Below, piece by piece: positions 1 to 5,436 of a stretch of DNA of 6,744 bases. The notes beneath the pieces were generated by a model, which saw only the letters and a program-made list of their open reading frames with translations, was not told where the DNA came from and ran no database searches. The stretch is taken from NCBI GenBank assembly GCA_026692885.1, contig JAPLNJ010000368.1, forward strand, positions 1-6,744, written 5' to 3'. Position 1 is the stretch's first letter; each line of letters begins with the position of its first letter. Source of the DNA: Planctomycetota bacterium (GTDB lineage: Bacteria > Planctomycetota > Planctomycetia > Pirellulales > Pirellulaceae). Both the position numbers and the translations under genes were made by a program.

Positions 1-35
1 CCCCTTCAGGGCTAGTGTTCTCAATCCTCTCCTAA

Positions 36-108
36 CCCAGGGCGGCGCTACGCGGCGAACGCCGCTCCGCTCTGCCCTGGGCTGCTATGTGGCTGCCCCT
101 ATCGGGGC
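36..108. repeat. Compound palindromic intergenic repeat
   Basis: Two adjacent hairpins make up this unit. The first has outer arms CCCAGGGC (36-43) and GCCCTGGG (74-81) enclosing an inner stem GCGGC (52-56) and GCCGC (61-65) around a GAAC loop. The second is GCCCC (95-99) and GGGGC (104-108) around TATC. From memory, near-identical text is scattered through intergenic regions of Pirellulales genomes, so I call it an interspersed repeat; its copy number cannot be checked here. No T-tract follows, so it is not a standard terminator. Short frames opening at 87 and 89 start inside the repeat and are most likely spurious. Confidence 0.6.
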
Positions 109-763
109 GAAAACCTGTGGATCAAGACCAGGGCGTTGTCCCGATCCGTCCTATGCGTCTCTGCGCGGCAAGCAGCGAAACAGACTCTCGCCCTTGCCAC
201 CGTGCCAATCTTCCCTGTCAACCCCAACTTTGCATCACCCTAGGACCGGTCCTCCCTGCCCTCTCGCATCACCAGCGAGGCCGAAACGGGACCTCTTGTG
301 CCCGACTCGCAGGTATCTTCTCGTGCACAAAGAAATGCACAGAGTCCTGGCAAACCATGCATGTAATGCACAGAATGCACAAATCCTGTGATTCCCGACG
401 TCCTTATTTGACAGATAGTTGCGACTTTCGCAGATGCCCAACCATCGGTTCGGGGCCAATGCTCACGTGCGGCTTCGTCAGGCCAATCGCGAGAGACATC
501 TGGCCAACTTCCGCACTCACTGCACGGAGGTACGTGGATTGATTTAGCCGAGTCGTTCCATCGCGTTCGCGGATACGACGACTTTGCGGTCGCGTTTCAG
601 GCAGTCGAAAGAGCACGGCAACTTGCAAGCCAACTGGAATGGCCTTGCCTCTGACAACTCGGCGCGTTAGGAATAGCGTGGATTATTCATCGGTTGGGTA
701 GAGCAAGCCGTGTTCCTGCCGGCCTTGATCGGAACATTTCGCAAAACGCTAGCGGCGGATCAC
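109..763. other. Long intergenic stretch without a supported gene
   Basis: No frame on either strand here has a recognisable product together with a ribosome binding site and a normal start. Frames of up to about 150 residues are open, but their composition is low in hydrophobic residues and rich in Arg, Pro, Ser and Cys, as expected of chance frames in GC-rich DNA. Two local items stand out: a cluster of 9-bp repeats at 323-383 and a start-less frame at 412-660 with a protein-like end. No tRNA or other structured RNA was recognised. Confidence 0.5.
323..383. repeat. Cluster of five RTGCAYARA-like 9-bp repeats
   Basis: Units are GTGCACAAA (323-331), ATGCACAGA (335-343), ATGCATGTA (357-365), ATGCACAGA (366-374) and ATGCACAAA (375-383). 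The last three are in perfect tandem and the first two are separated by 3 bases. Four of the five contain TGCACA. Read with two upstream bases the units approach the DnaA-box consensus TTATNCACA; the closest is TAATGCACA at 364-372, with one mismatch. Whether this is a protein-binding array or a chance low-complexity patch cannot be decided from the sequence alone. Confidence 0.45.
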
Positions 764-822
764 CGTAATCCGAAGCGTCAGCGATGAAACGCCGCTCATC
801 CTCGCGGACGCTTCGGGTTACG
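764..822. repeat. REP-like long imperfect hairpin
   Basis: CGTAATCCGAAGCGTC (764-779) is the reverse complement of GACGCTTCGGGTTACG (807-822) except for one T:G wobble (769 with 817). After a single A/G mismatch the stem continues with GCGA (781-784) pairing TCGC (802-805) around a 17-base loop. There is no T-tract downstream. I recall very similar hairpins in many planctomycete intergenic regions. The upstream ATG at 784, in frame with the next gene, lies in the loop side of this repeat, which argues against it as a translation start. Confidence 0.75.
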
Positions 823-879
823 TTGCGCAGCGTTCCAATCAAGGCCGTTCCTGCCACTCAGCAGCGAATCACGAAATAT

Positions 880-909
880 TTGGCCCGACTTTGTTCGACT
901 TACTATACT
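880..909 (+). promoter_or_regulatory. Candidate sigma70-type promoter
   Basis: TTGGCC (880-885, four of six matches to TTGACA) and TATACT (904-909, five of six matches to TATAAT) are separated by 18 bases. Transcription would start near 916, giving a leader of roughly 50 bases before the ATG at 967. It lies downstream of the REP-like hairpin and would serve the secreted-protein gene and possibly rpmA. This is a consensus match only. Confidence 0.4.
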
Positions 910-955
910 CAGGCACGCAAAGTGAACCCAATTCAGTCTTTGAGAACTTTCGAGC

Positions 956-960
956 AGGAG
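956..960 (+). promoter_or_regulatory. Ribosome binding site fixing the start at 967
   Basis: AGGAG sits six bases ahead of ATG 967. The in-frame upstream ATG at 784 has no comparable site and falls inside a palindromic repeat. Starting at 967 also places a signal peptide exactly at the N-terminus. Confidence 0.75.
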
Positions 961-966
961 CCAACC

Positions 967-1929
967 ATGTCCCGGCCAGTCGGATTCCGTGACCTGCTGT
1001 TGCTGGCAGTTGTTGTTTGGGGGATTCCGCAATGGGCCAGCGCTCAGGAGGTCCGCAGGTTGGCACCTGGGGTACTGACGGTGATCCCTTCGGAGCCCAA
1101 GGACGAGGAGACGTTTCAGGGACCACTGCCGCTGAACAACATCACTCGCCAAGTCTGGGATCCGCCGTTTGAGCCAAGGACTTACACGCTGGCAGATATG
1201 GCCACCAAGGTCGTCCTGCGGCGGAACATCTGGAATCTGGAGTTTGCCTTCAAGCCGCTGCGATTGGTCCAGGTCGACATTCCTCAAATGTCGGGAAAGA
1301 TGCAGCAAAAGCTGATCTGGTACATGGTATACCGCGTCAAGAACAAGGGCCAACACCTATCGCCCTTGCCGCAGAAAGATGATTTCGGGCACACGACTTA
1401 CGACACGGAGACAATTGACGAAGTTCTGAACTATACGGCGGTCAAGAAAGGGGCAATCCGATTTTTCCCCCACATTGTTTTTCGGTCGTTGGACCTGAAT
1501 AAGGAATACCTGGATCGCGTGATTCCGGTCGCGATCCCCGTGATTCAGGAACGGGAGATGCGCGGCGCGAAACTGTACAACACCGTGGAGATCACCAGAG
1601 TCGAAATTCCGGTGAGCACCGCAACCAACGACCAGAGCGTGTGGGGCGTGATGACCTGGGAGGATATCGATCCGCGGACCAAGTTTTTCGGGATTTTCAT
1701 TCAGGGTCTGACGAACGCGTATCAGCTGGGAGCCAATTCGCAGGGGAAGATCGTGCATCTCCAGAAAACCCTGCAATTGAACTTCTGGCGGCCTGGGGAC
1801 ACGTTGAATCTTCGCGAGAGTGAGATCCGCTACGGCATTCCAGCGTACACCGATCCGACCGACTCGGCGCGGGCTCTGGCCTTTTATAACTTGTCAGTAC
1901 GGGTTGATCATCTTTGGACTTATCGTTAA
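967..1929 (+). CDS. Secreted protein of unknown function
   Basis: This is a 320-residue protein that I cannot assign to a characterised family. The N-terminus is a clear signal peptide: a short positively charged region (R3, R8), a hydrophobic core LLLLAVVVWGI (10-20) and a likely cleavage site ASA|Q after residue 26, so it is probably exported to the periplasm. The mature part has no transmembrane segment, no Cys and no recognisable catalytic motif. It is rich in aromatic and alternating hydrophobic residues, such as IWNLEFAFKPLRLVQVDIP (88-106), KLIWYMVYRV (115-124) and RFFPHIVFRSLDL (165-177), which suggests a mainly beta fold. The segment around 115-124 reads like a beta strand of a binding or structural domain. 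I recall similar proteins labelled hypothetical in Pirellulales. The gene ends 55 bases before rpmA, in the position often held by rplU, and may share its transcript. The start at 967 is chosen from the ribosome binding site and signal peptide; an extension to 784 is unlikely. Confidence 0.85.
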   Translation: MSRPVGFRDLLLLAVVVWGIPQWASAQEVRRLAPGVLTVIPSEPKDEETFQGPLPLNNITRQVWDPPFEPRTYTLADMATKVVLRRNIWNLEFAFKPLRLVQVDIPQMSGKMQQKLIWYMVYRVKNKGQHLSPLPQKDDFGHTTYDTETIDEVLNYTAVKKGAIRFFPHIVFRSLDLNKEYLDRVIPVAIPVIQEREMRGAKLYNTVEITRVEIPVSTATNDQSVWGVMTWEDIDPRTKFFGIFIQGLTNAYQLGANSQGKIVHLQKTLQLNFWRPGDTLNLRESEIRYGIPAYTDPTDSARALAFYNLSVRVDHLWTYR

Positions 1930-1984
1930 AAAGGAAGGTTTCCAAAACGGTTCAACCCAGCAGTTATGGTGAAGGGCGAGACGT

Positions 1985-2233
1985 ATGGCACATAAGAAGG
2001 GTCAAGGATCCAGCCGCAACGGCAGGGATTCCAACGCGCAACGACTCGGCGTCAAGCGATTCGGTGGCGAAGCGGTGTGTCCCGGCAACATCCTGGTGCG
2101 GCAATGTGGAACACGGTTCCACGCCGGCGCAAATGTCGGCCAAGGCAAGGATTACACCTTGTTTGCGTTGGTCAACGGCGTCGTGAAGTTCGATCGCGAG
2201 GGGCGGCGCGTGAACGTTGTTCCCGTCGCTTGA
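1985..2233 (+). CDS. rpmA: 50S ribosomal protein bL27
   Basis: bL27 is a component of the large ribosomal subunit whose N-terminal arm reaches towards the peptidyl-transferase centre and helps position tRNA. The 82-residue product begins [20 protein letters not shown], the family signature, followed by LGVKRFGGE (21-29), GNILVRQ (34-40) and [18 protein letters not shown] (44-61). Length is normal for the family (about 85). There is no N-terminal pre-sequence of the kind cleaved in Firmicutes; the start Met directly precedes the mature arm. AAGGG (1972-1976) lies eight bases before the ATG. The gene follows the secreted-protein gene by 55 bases without an obvious promoter, and a strong terminator follows its stop. 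bL21 (rplU), the usual upstream partner, is not adjacent. Confidence 0.98.
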   Translation: MAHKKGQGSSRNGRDSNAQRLGVKRFGGEAVCPGNILVRQCGTRFHAGANVGQGKDYTLFALVNGVVKFDREGRRVNVVPVA

Positions 2234-2264
2234 ACCACGATCTGTCGGGCACCTCAAACTAGCG

Positions 2265-2299
2265 AAGGACGTCGCGTGTAGCGCGGGCCGTCCTTTTTT
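2265..2299 (+). terminator. Intrinsic terminator after rpmA
   Basis: AAGGACG (2265-2271) pairs with CGTCCTT (2289-2295), and inside it CGCG (2273-2276) pairs with CGCG (2282-2285) around a short loop. The hairpin runs directly into a run of six T (2294-2299). It starts 31 bases after the rpmA stop and should separate rpmA from obg, at least partly. obg begins 48 bases beyond the T-run, so obg expression needs either read-through or a promoter in that short gap. Confidence 0.8.
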
Positions 2300-2347
2300 C
2301 GTGTCCGCTTGACAACGCTGCTGGGAGTGTGGCCCTCAGGCTCCATC

Positions 2348-3358
2348 ATGTTTGTTGATCGCGTCCAAATCGAGGTTCGGGCAGGCGACGGCGGCGACGG
2401 CTGCGTCAGCTTTCGCCGAGAAAAATACGTACCCCGCGGCGGCCCGAACGGCGGCGACGGCGGCGACGGTGGCAGCGTGCTCATCGTGGCTCAGATGGGC
2501 GTTGATAACCTGACCGCTTTGGCCCACCGCAAGTCCTGGCGCGCCGATCCGGGGGGACGTGGGAAAGGCGCCAGTTGCCATGGCCGCAACGGTCAGGATC
2601 TGATCATTCAGGTTCCGCCCGGGACCGTGGTCATCGATGCCGAAAATCAGTTTGTGATCAAGGATCTGCTGCAAGCCGACGAGCGACTGATTGCCGCCCG
2701 CGGCGGCAAGGGCGGTAAAGGCAACGAGCACTTTAAGTCCTCCACGAACCGCGCGCCTCGTGACTTCTCGCCGGGCGAAGAAGGCGAGCGACGGCGATTG
2801 ATCCTGGAGTTGAAAGTGATTGCCGACGTCGGCTTGGTCGGCAAACCTAACGCGGGCAAGAGCACGTTGCTCAGCCGCCTGTCGCAGGCCCGGCCGGAAA
2901 TCGCCGCCTATCCGTTCACGACGAAGCATCCCAATCTGGGACGCGTCCAAATCGATTTTGACCACGGGTTCGTGTTGGCCGACCTGCCCGGCCTGATCGA
3001 GGGTGCGCACGCGGGCGTCGGGCTGGGACATGAGTTTCTGCGGCACGTGGAACGGGCCGGTATCCTGGTCCACTTGGTCGAGCCGCTGCCACTGGACGGC
3101 ACCGATCCCGTGGAGAACTACCGGACGATCCGCAGCGAGTTGACCCAGTATAAGGCCGAGCTAGGAGACCGACCCGAAATCGTGGCCGTCACCAAAGCGG
3201 AACTGCCCAGTGCGGAAGACGTTGTGGCGCGGCTGAAGCAGGAACTGCCGCGCGAGGTCCTGCTGATTTCTGCAGTCACAGGGCGGGGACTCAATCAATT
3301 GATCGGCGCGATTGCCCGGATGCTGGAAGAGCATCGCCAGGAACCTGTGGCCCAGTAG
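2348..3358 (+). CDS. obg: Obg-family GTPase (ribosome assembly)
   Basis: Obg is an essential GTPase that binds the 50S subunit, helps its late assembly and links ribosome production to the nutritional state through (p)ppGpp. The 336-residue product has a glycine-rich Obg domain at about 1-158 (GDGGDG at 13-18, GGDGGDGG at 35-42, RGGKGGKGN at 118-126) and a G domain from about 159. G1 is GKPNAGKS (165-172), the switch I threonines are in PFTT (189-192), G3 is DLPG (212-215) and G5 is SAVTGRG (308-314). G4 reads TKAE (282-285) where NKxD is canonical. The C-terminal OCT domain found in some Obg proteins is absent, and the protein ends shortly after the G domain. ATG 2348 is chosen because MFVDRVQIEV is the family start; a TTG at 2309 in the same frame would add 13 unrelated residues. 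The binding site is weak (CAGG at 2337-2340). The next gene starts 15 bases after the stop. Confidence 0.96.
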   Translation: MFVDRVQIEVRAGDGGDGCVSFRREKYVPRGGPNGGDGGDGGSVLIVAQMGVDNLTALAHRKSWRADPGGRGKGASCHGRNGQDLIIQVPPGTVVIDAENQFVIKDLLQADERLIAARGGKGGKGNEHFKSSTNRAPRDFSPGEEGERRRLILELKVIADVGLVGKPNAGKSTLLSRLSQARPEIAAYPFTTKHPNLGRVQIDFDHGFVLADLPGLIEGAHAGVGLGHEFLRHVERAGILVHLVEPLPLDGTDPVENYRTIRSELTQYKAELGDRPEIVAVTKAELPSAEDVVARLKQELPREVLLISAVTGRGLNQLIGAIARMLEEHRQEPVAQ

Positions 3359-3373
3359 AGTGCGACAGCCAGC

Positions 3374-4561
3374 ATGCCTCGCAAACTTCGGATGGCCTTG
3401 ATTGGGGGTGGCGGCAGCGGTTTCATCGGCCGCGTGCATGCGATCGCGGCAGCCCTGGACCAGCGTGCCGAGTTGGTGGCCGGGGCGCTGTCCTCGGACC
3501 CGGCCAAGGCCCGGGCGCAGGCGGCCGAGTTCGGCATCGCCGCGGACCGTGCGTACGGCTCTTACCAAGACTTGCTCGATGCCGAATCGCGTTTGCCGGC
3601 GGACGAGCGGGTCGATTTTCTGACCATCGCCACGCCGAATGGCACGCACTTCGAGATCGCCCGAGCCGCGTTGGAAGCGGGCTTCAACATCGTCTGCGAG
3701 AAGCCGCTGACGACGACGCTCGCCGACGCCGCCGCATTGGCGCGCCGCGTTCAAATCACGGGCGCCGTGTTCGCCGTGATGCATGGCTACAGCGGATATC
3801 CCTTGGTACGACAGGCCCGTGAGTTGGTCCGCAGCGGCGAACTGGGCGAGGTCCAAGCGATCCGCGTGAATTATGTGCAGGGTGGACTGCGCGGACTGGA
3901 GCCGGGACAGAGTCCGCCCCGAGCCGCGTGGAAGGCGGATCCCGCGCAAGCCGGACCCTCGGGCACCTTGGCCGATATCGGTACACATGCCTACCATCTG
4001 GCACGCTATATCACCGGTCTGGAACCCGTCGACGTGGCCTGTCAGCTGAGAACGTACCACCCCGTGCGGCCGCTGGACGACTATGCCCATGCCGTGATTC
4101 GCTTCGCCAACGGTGCGTTGGGCACGCTCACGGTCAGCCAAGTCACGCACGGTCGCCTGAACGATCTGGCGATCGAAATCGACGGCACGCGGTGTTCCCT
4201 GGCTTGGCGGCAAGAGGAACCGAACCAATTGCTGGTCCGGCGTTACGGCGAGCCGACGCGCATCTACGAACGCAACATCCGGGCGCTGTTCCTCGCCGAT
4301 ACCGCACGCGCCGCCTGCCGCTTGCCGGGCGGTCACCCGGAGGGTGTTTTGGAAGCTTTCGCCAACGTGTACCGAGATGTTTTTCACGACATGCTCGTCC
4401 GTGCCCAGGGTAGCCGAGTGGTGCCACGTGACACGCTTTATCCCAATGTCTGCGACGGCTGGGAGGGCGTGGCGTTCATCCAGCAGTGCCTGGCCAGCCA
4501 GCACGACAACGGCGGTTGGAAGCCGCTTACGACGTTTCGCGATGAGGACGCACCGGTCTGA
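3374..4561 (+). CDS. Gfo/Idh/MocA family NAD(P)-dependent oxidoreductase
   Basis: Members of this family oxidise or reduce hydroxyl or keto groups, most often on sugars, inositols or related polyols, in the cytoplasm. The 395-residue product opens with a Rossmann fold: the nucleotide loop GGGGSGFIG (11-19) after the first strand MALI, then a strand ending ELVAGALSSDP (33-43), and TIATPNGTHFEIARAAL (84-100). The family signature EKP (109-111) gives the likely catalytic lysine K110. The C-terminal substrate domain contains the second family motif, LADIGTHAYHL (199-209), with D201 and H205 as likely active-site residues. There is no signal peptide or Tat motif, unlike many planctomycete relatives. 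The GALSSDP and YSGYPLVRQARELV (139-152) features resemble a soluble subgroup I know only as uncharacterised dehydrogenases, so the substrate is left open. It begins 15 bases after obg with a poor binding site, so translational coupling and cotranscription are likely. Confidence 0.93.
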   Translation: MPRKLRMALIGGGGSGFIGRVHAIAAALDQRAELVAGALSSDPAKARAQAAEFGIAADRAYGSYQDLLDAESRLPADERVDFLTIATPNGTHFEIARAALEAGFNIVCEKPLTTTLADAAALARRVQITGAVFAVMHGYSGYPLVRQARELVRSGELGEVQAIRVNYVQGGLRGLEPGQSPPRAAWKADPAQAGPSGTLADIGTHAYHLARYITGLEPVDVACQLRTYHPVRPLDDYAHAVIRFANGALGTLTVSQVTHGRLNDLAIEIDGTRCSLAWRQEEPNQLLVRRYGEPTRIYERNIRALFLADTARAACRLPGGHPEGVLEAFANVYRDVFHDMLVRAQGSRVVPRDTLYPNVCDGWEGVAFIQQCLASQHDNGGWKPLTTFRDEDAPV

Positions 4562-4570
4562 GTCACGTAG

Positions 4571-4681
4571 GGCGAGCGGCAGGAAATAACTTACCCGACT
4601 TAATGTAGGATGGTCTTCCAATACCGTCCCGATCGGCCTGGAAAGGCCGACCTATGGGTAAGTTATTTCCTGCCGCTCGCC
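4571..4681. repeat. Nested 26-bp inverted-repeat element (MITE-like or bulk palindrome)
   Basis: Positions 4571-4596 and 4656-4681 are perfect 26-bp inverted copies (core GGAAATAACTTACCC on the left, GGGTAAGTTATTTCC on the right), 59 bases apart. The spacer holds a second, imperfect palindrome from TAGG (4606-4609) to CCTA (4651-4654), and within it a tight hairpin TCGGCCT (4633-4639), loop GGAA, AGGCCGA (4644-4650). The whole can fold into one long cruciform or RNA hairpin. There is no T-tract and no transposase. It begins nine bases after the oxidoreductase stop. It could be a non-autonomous mobile element, or two oppositely placed copies of a shorter repeat flanking another repeat. Confidence 0.8.
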
Positions 4682-4683
4682 TA

Positions 4684-4703
4684 GGGTGGACTTTAGTCCG
4701 CCC
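4684..4703. repeat. Short palindrome abutting the inverted-repeat element
   Basis: GGGTGGACT (4684-4692) pairs with AGTCCGCCC (4695-4703) with one T:G wobble and a TT centre. It directly follows the right arm of the larger element, and TAGG precedes it as it does in the nested unit at 4606, so the two palindromes may belong to related repeat families. Confidence 0.55.
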
Positions 4704-4800
4704 CGATCGATCGTTCCAACGACGTTTCGCGGTGAGGGATGCGAGGAGGAAGCGGTCTACGTCCCTCCCAGGCGCGGTGAGGTACGGCCGTGATGTGAAC

Positions 4801-4842
4801 TCCCTCGCCCCGGTACTCCGGGGAGAGGGTCGGGGTGAGGGG
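4801..4842. repeat. Widespread palindromic repeat (LTPTLSP type)
   Basis: CCCTC-G-CCCCGG (4802-4813) pairs with CCGGGG-A-GAGGG (4818-4829) around TACT, with one G/A mismatch, and is followed by a GGGGTGAGGGG tail. On the minus strand it translates to LTPTLSPEYRGEG, a phrase I recognise from spurious translated repeats in very many bacterial genomes. It is an intergenic repeat and not a gene; the minus-strand frames crossing it should not be annotated. Confidence 0.8.
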
Positions 4843-5013
4843 CGGAGAGGCAAATGCCGCAGTTGTTCTTCGGCCGTTTCTAAGGCCGTCGCTGTGACGT
4901 GTCGAGTTGTCGGGCCGTCGAAGTACCAGACCCGCCCGACACATCTGGAGTTGGTGGTACGGCGGCCCATGCGTTCGGCTCCGACTGCGCGGCTTGGAGG
5001 CCGGCACGTTCGC
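4843..5013. other. Intergenic stretch with no recognised feature
   Basis: Between the LTPTLSP-type repeat and the candidate antitoxin promoter I see no gene, tRNA or strong hairpin. The open frames here translate to Arg-rich, unfamiliar sequence and run through the repeats on the left, so I treat them as non-coding. Confidence 0.4.
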
Positions 5014-5042
5014 TTGCCGACGACTCGCTCGGACGGTAGGAT
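5014..5042 (+). promoter_or_regulatory. Candidate promoter for the antitoxin gene
   Basis: TTGCCG (5014-5019) and TAGGAT (5037-5042), each four of six matches to the sigma70 consensus, are 17 bases apart. Just downstream lies a short palindrome GAAAG-A-CTTTC (5055-5065). Phd-type antitoxins usually repress their own promoter by binding such palindromes, so this is a possible operator. Both are consensus-level suggestions. Confidence 0.3.
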
Positions 5043-5090
5043 TTGCAGAAGGAAGAAAGACTTTCGCTGGACTCAGGATACCTTCAAGAC

Positions 5091-5348
5091 ATGAAGACCA
5101 CCGTCACAGCGGCTGACGCCAAGACACATTTCTCACGCGTGCTCCGGCACGTCGAGGCCGGGGAGACGATCGCGATCTCCAAACGCGACAAGACCGTGGC
5201 CTTTCTCATTCCCCGCGCCCGGCTGGAAGCTCTGGTCGAGACGATGGAAGTGCTGGGCAGTTCGGCAGCCATGAAAGCCATCCGGCAGCACAAGGCCGGA
5301 ACACTCGCCTTTCATCCCCTGAGCGCACTGGATGAAGACGAAAGTTGA
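5091..5348 (+). CDS. Phd/YefM-type antitoxin
   Basis: Phd/YefM antitoxins are small DNA-binding proteins that neutralise a partner toxin (Doc, RelE/ParE-like or PIN type) and repress their own operon. The 85-residue product has the family's N-terminal layout: MKTTVTAADAKTHFSRVLRH (1-20), then VEAGETIAISKRDKTVAFLIP (21-41), matching the usual V.AGE.I.I..R...VA.L.P pattern of the dimeric DNA-binding half. The rest (about 42-85) is the flexible toxin-binding tail and ends in an acidic LDEDES. The ATG at 5091 is chosen because the family motif starts immediately after it; a TTG at 5043 in frame would add 16 unrelated residues. The binding site is weak (CAGGA, 12 bases upstream). No full-length toxin gene is adjacent. 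The 33-residue ORF overlapping its 3' end is the only candidate partner. Confidence 0.92.
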   Translation: MKTTVTAADAKTHFSRVLRHVEAGETIAISKRDKTVAFLIPRARLEALVETMEVLGSSAAMKAIRQHKAGTLAFHPLSALDEDES

Positions 5349-5433
5349 GATTTCCGACCAAGTCCTGAGTTTCTCCGCAGACCAGCTCCTGGCCGCTTAT
5401 GGTCCCGCGGATGCCGCCTACGATGAGGAATGA
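5332..5433 (+). pseudogene. 33-residue ORF overlapping antitoxin; possible toxin remnant
   Basis: ATG 5332 opens a 33-residue frame that overlaps the last 17 bases of the antitoxin gene, the arrangement typical of antitoxin-toxin pairs read by translational coupling. Its start, MKTKVEISDQVLSF, resembles the first beta strand and helix start of RelE/ParE-type toxins. The rest, SADQLLAAYGPADAAYDEE, does not continue that fold and looks more like an acidic tail of another small protein. The toxin core, with its helices and basic active-site strands, is missing. My reading is an internal deletion that joined the toxin start to an unrelated end. An intact tiny protein is the alternative. The stop overlaps the hydrolase ribosome binding site region, so translation here may couple to the next gene. 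Confidence 0.4.
5426..5429 (+). promoter_or_regulatory. Ribosome binding site of the hydrolase gene
   Basis: AGGA lies seven bases before ATG 5437 and supports that start. It lies inside the last codons of the 33-residue ORF. Confidence 0.6.
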
Positions 5434-5436
5434 TCC

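Noticed and set aside
87..542. 151-residue plus-strand frame in the upstream intergenic region
   Set aside because: It begins in a palindromic repeat, has no binding site and no recognisable domain, and has the composition of a chance frame.
784..966. N-terminal extension of the secreted protein to ATG 784
   Set aside because: The extension starts inside a palindromic repeat, lacks a ribosome binding site, crosses the candidate promoter and would bury the signal peptide.
2309..2314. TTGACA as a complete obg promoter
   Set aside because: The -35 match is perfect but positions 2331-2338 contain no -10-like hexamer, so it is not listed as a promoter feature.
2384..2469. Direct repeat GGCGACGGCGGCGACGG (2384-2400 and 2453-2469)
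   Set aside because: It encodes the glycine-rich GDGGDG segments conserved in the Obg fold, so protein constraint explains it.
2336..3073. 245-residue minus-strand open frame
   Set aside because: It is antisense to obg; the Ala-rich repeats are the mirror of the glycine-rich Obg coding sequence.
3161..4621. 486-residue minus-strand open frame
   Set aside because: It is antisense to the end of obg and nearly the whole oxidoreductase gene, whose motifs are clear. Its product is Arg/Gln-rich with no recognisable domain, as expected of a shadow frame in GC-rich codon usage.
4563..5007. Minus- and plus-strand frames in the repeat zone (including GKLFPAAR on both strands)
   Set aside because: The shared peptide on both strands is produced by the perfect inverted repeat, and LTPTLSPEYRGEG by the widespread palindrome. 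Neither is a protein signal.
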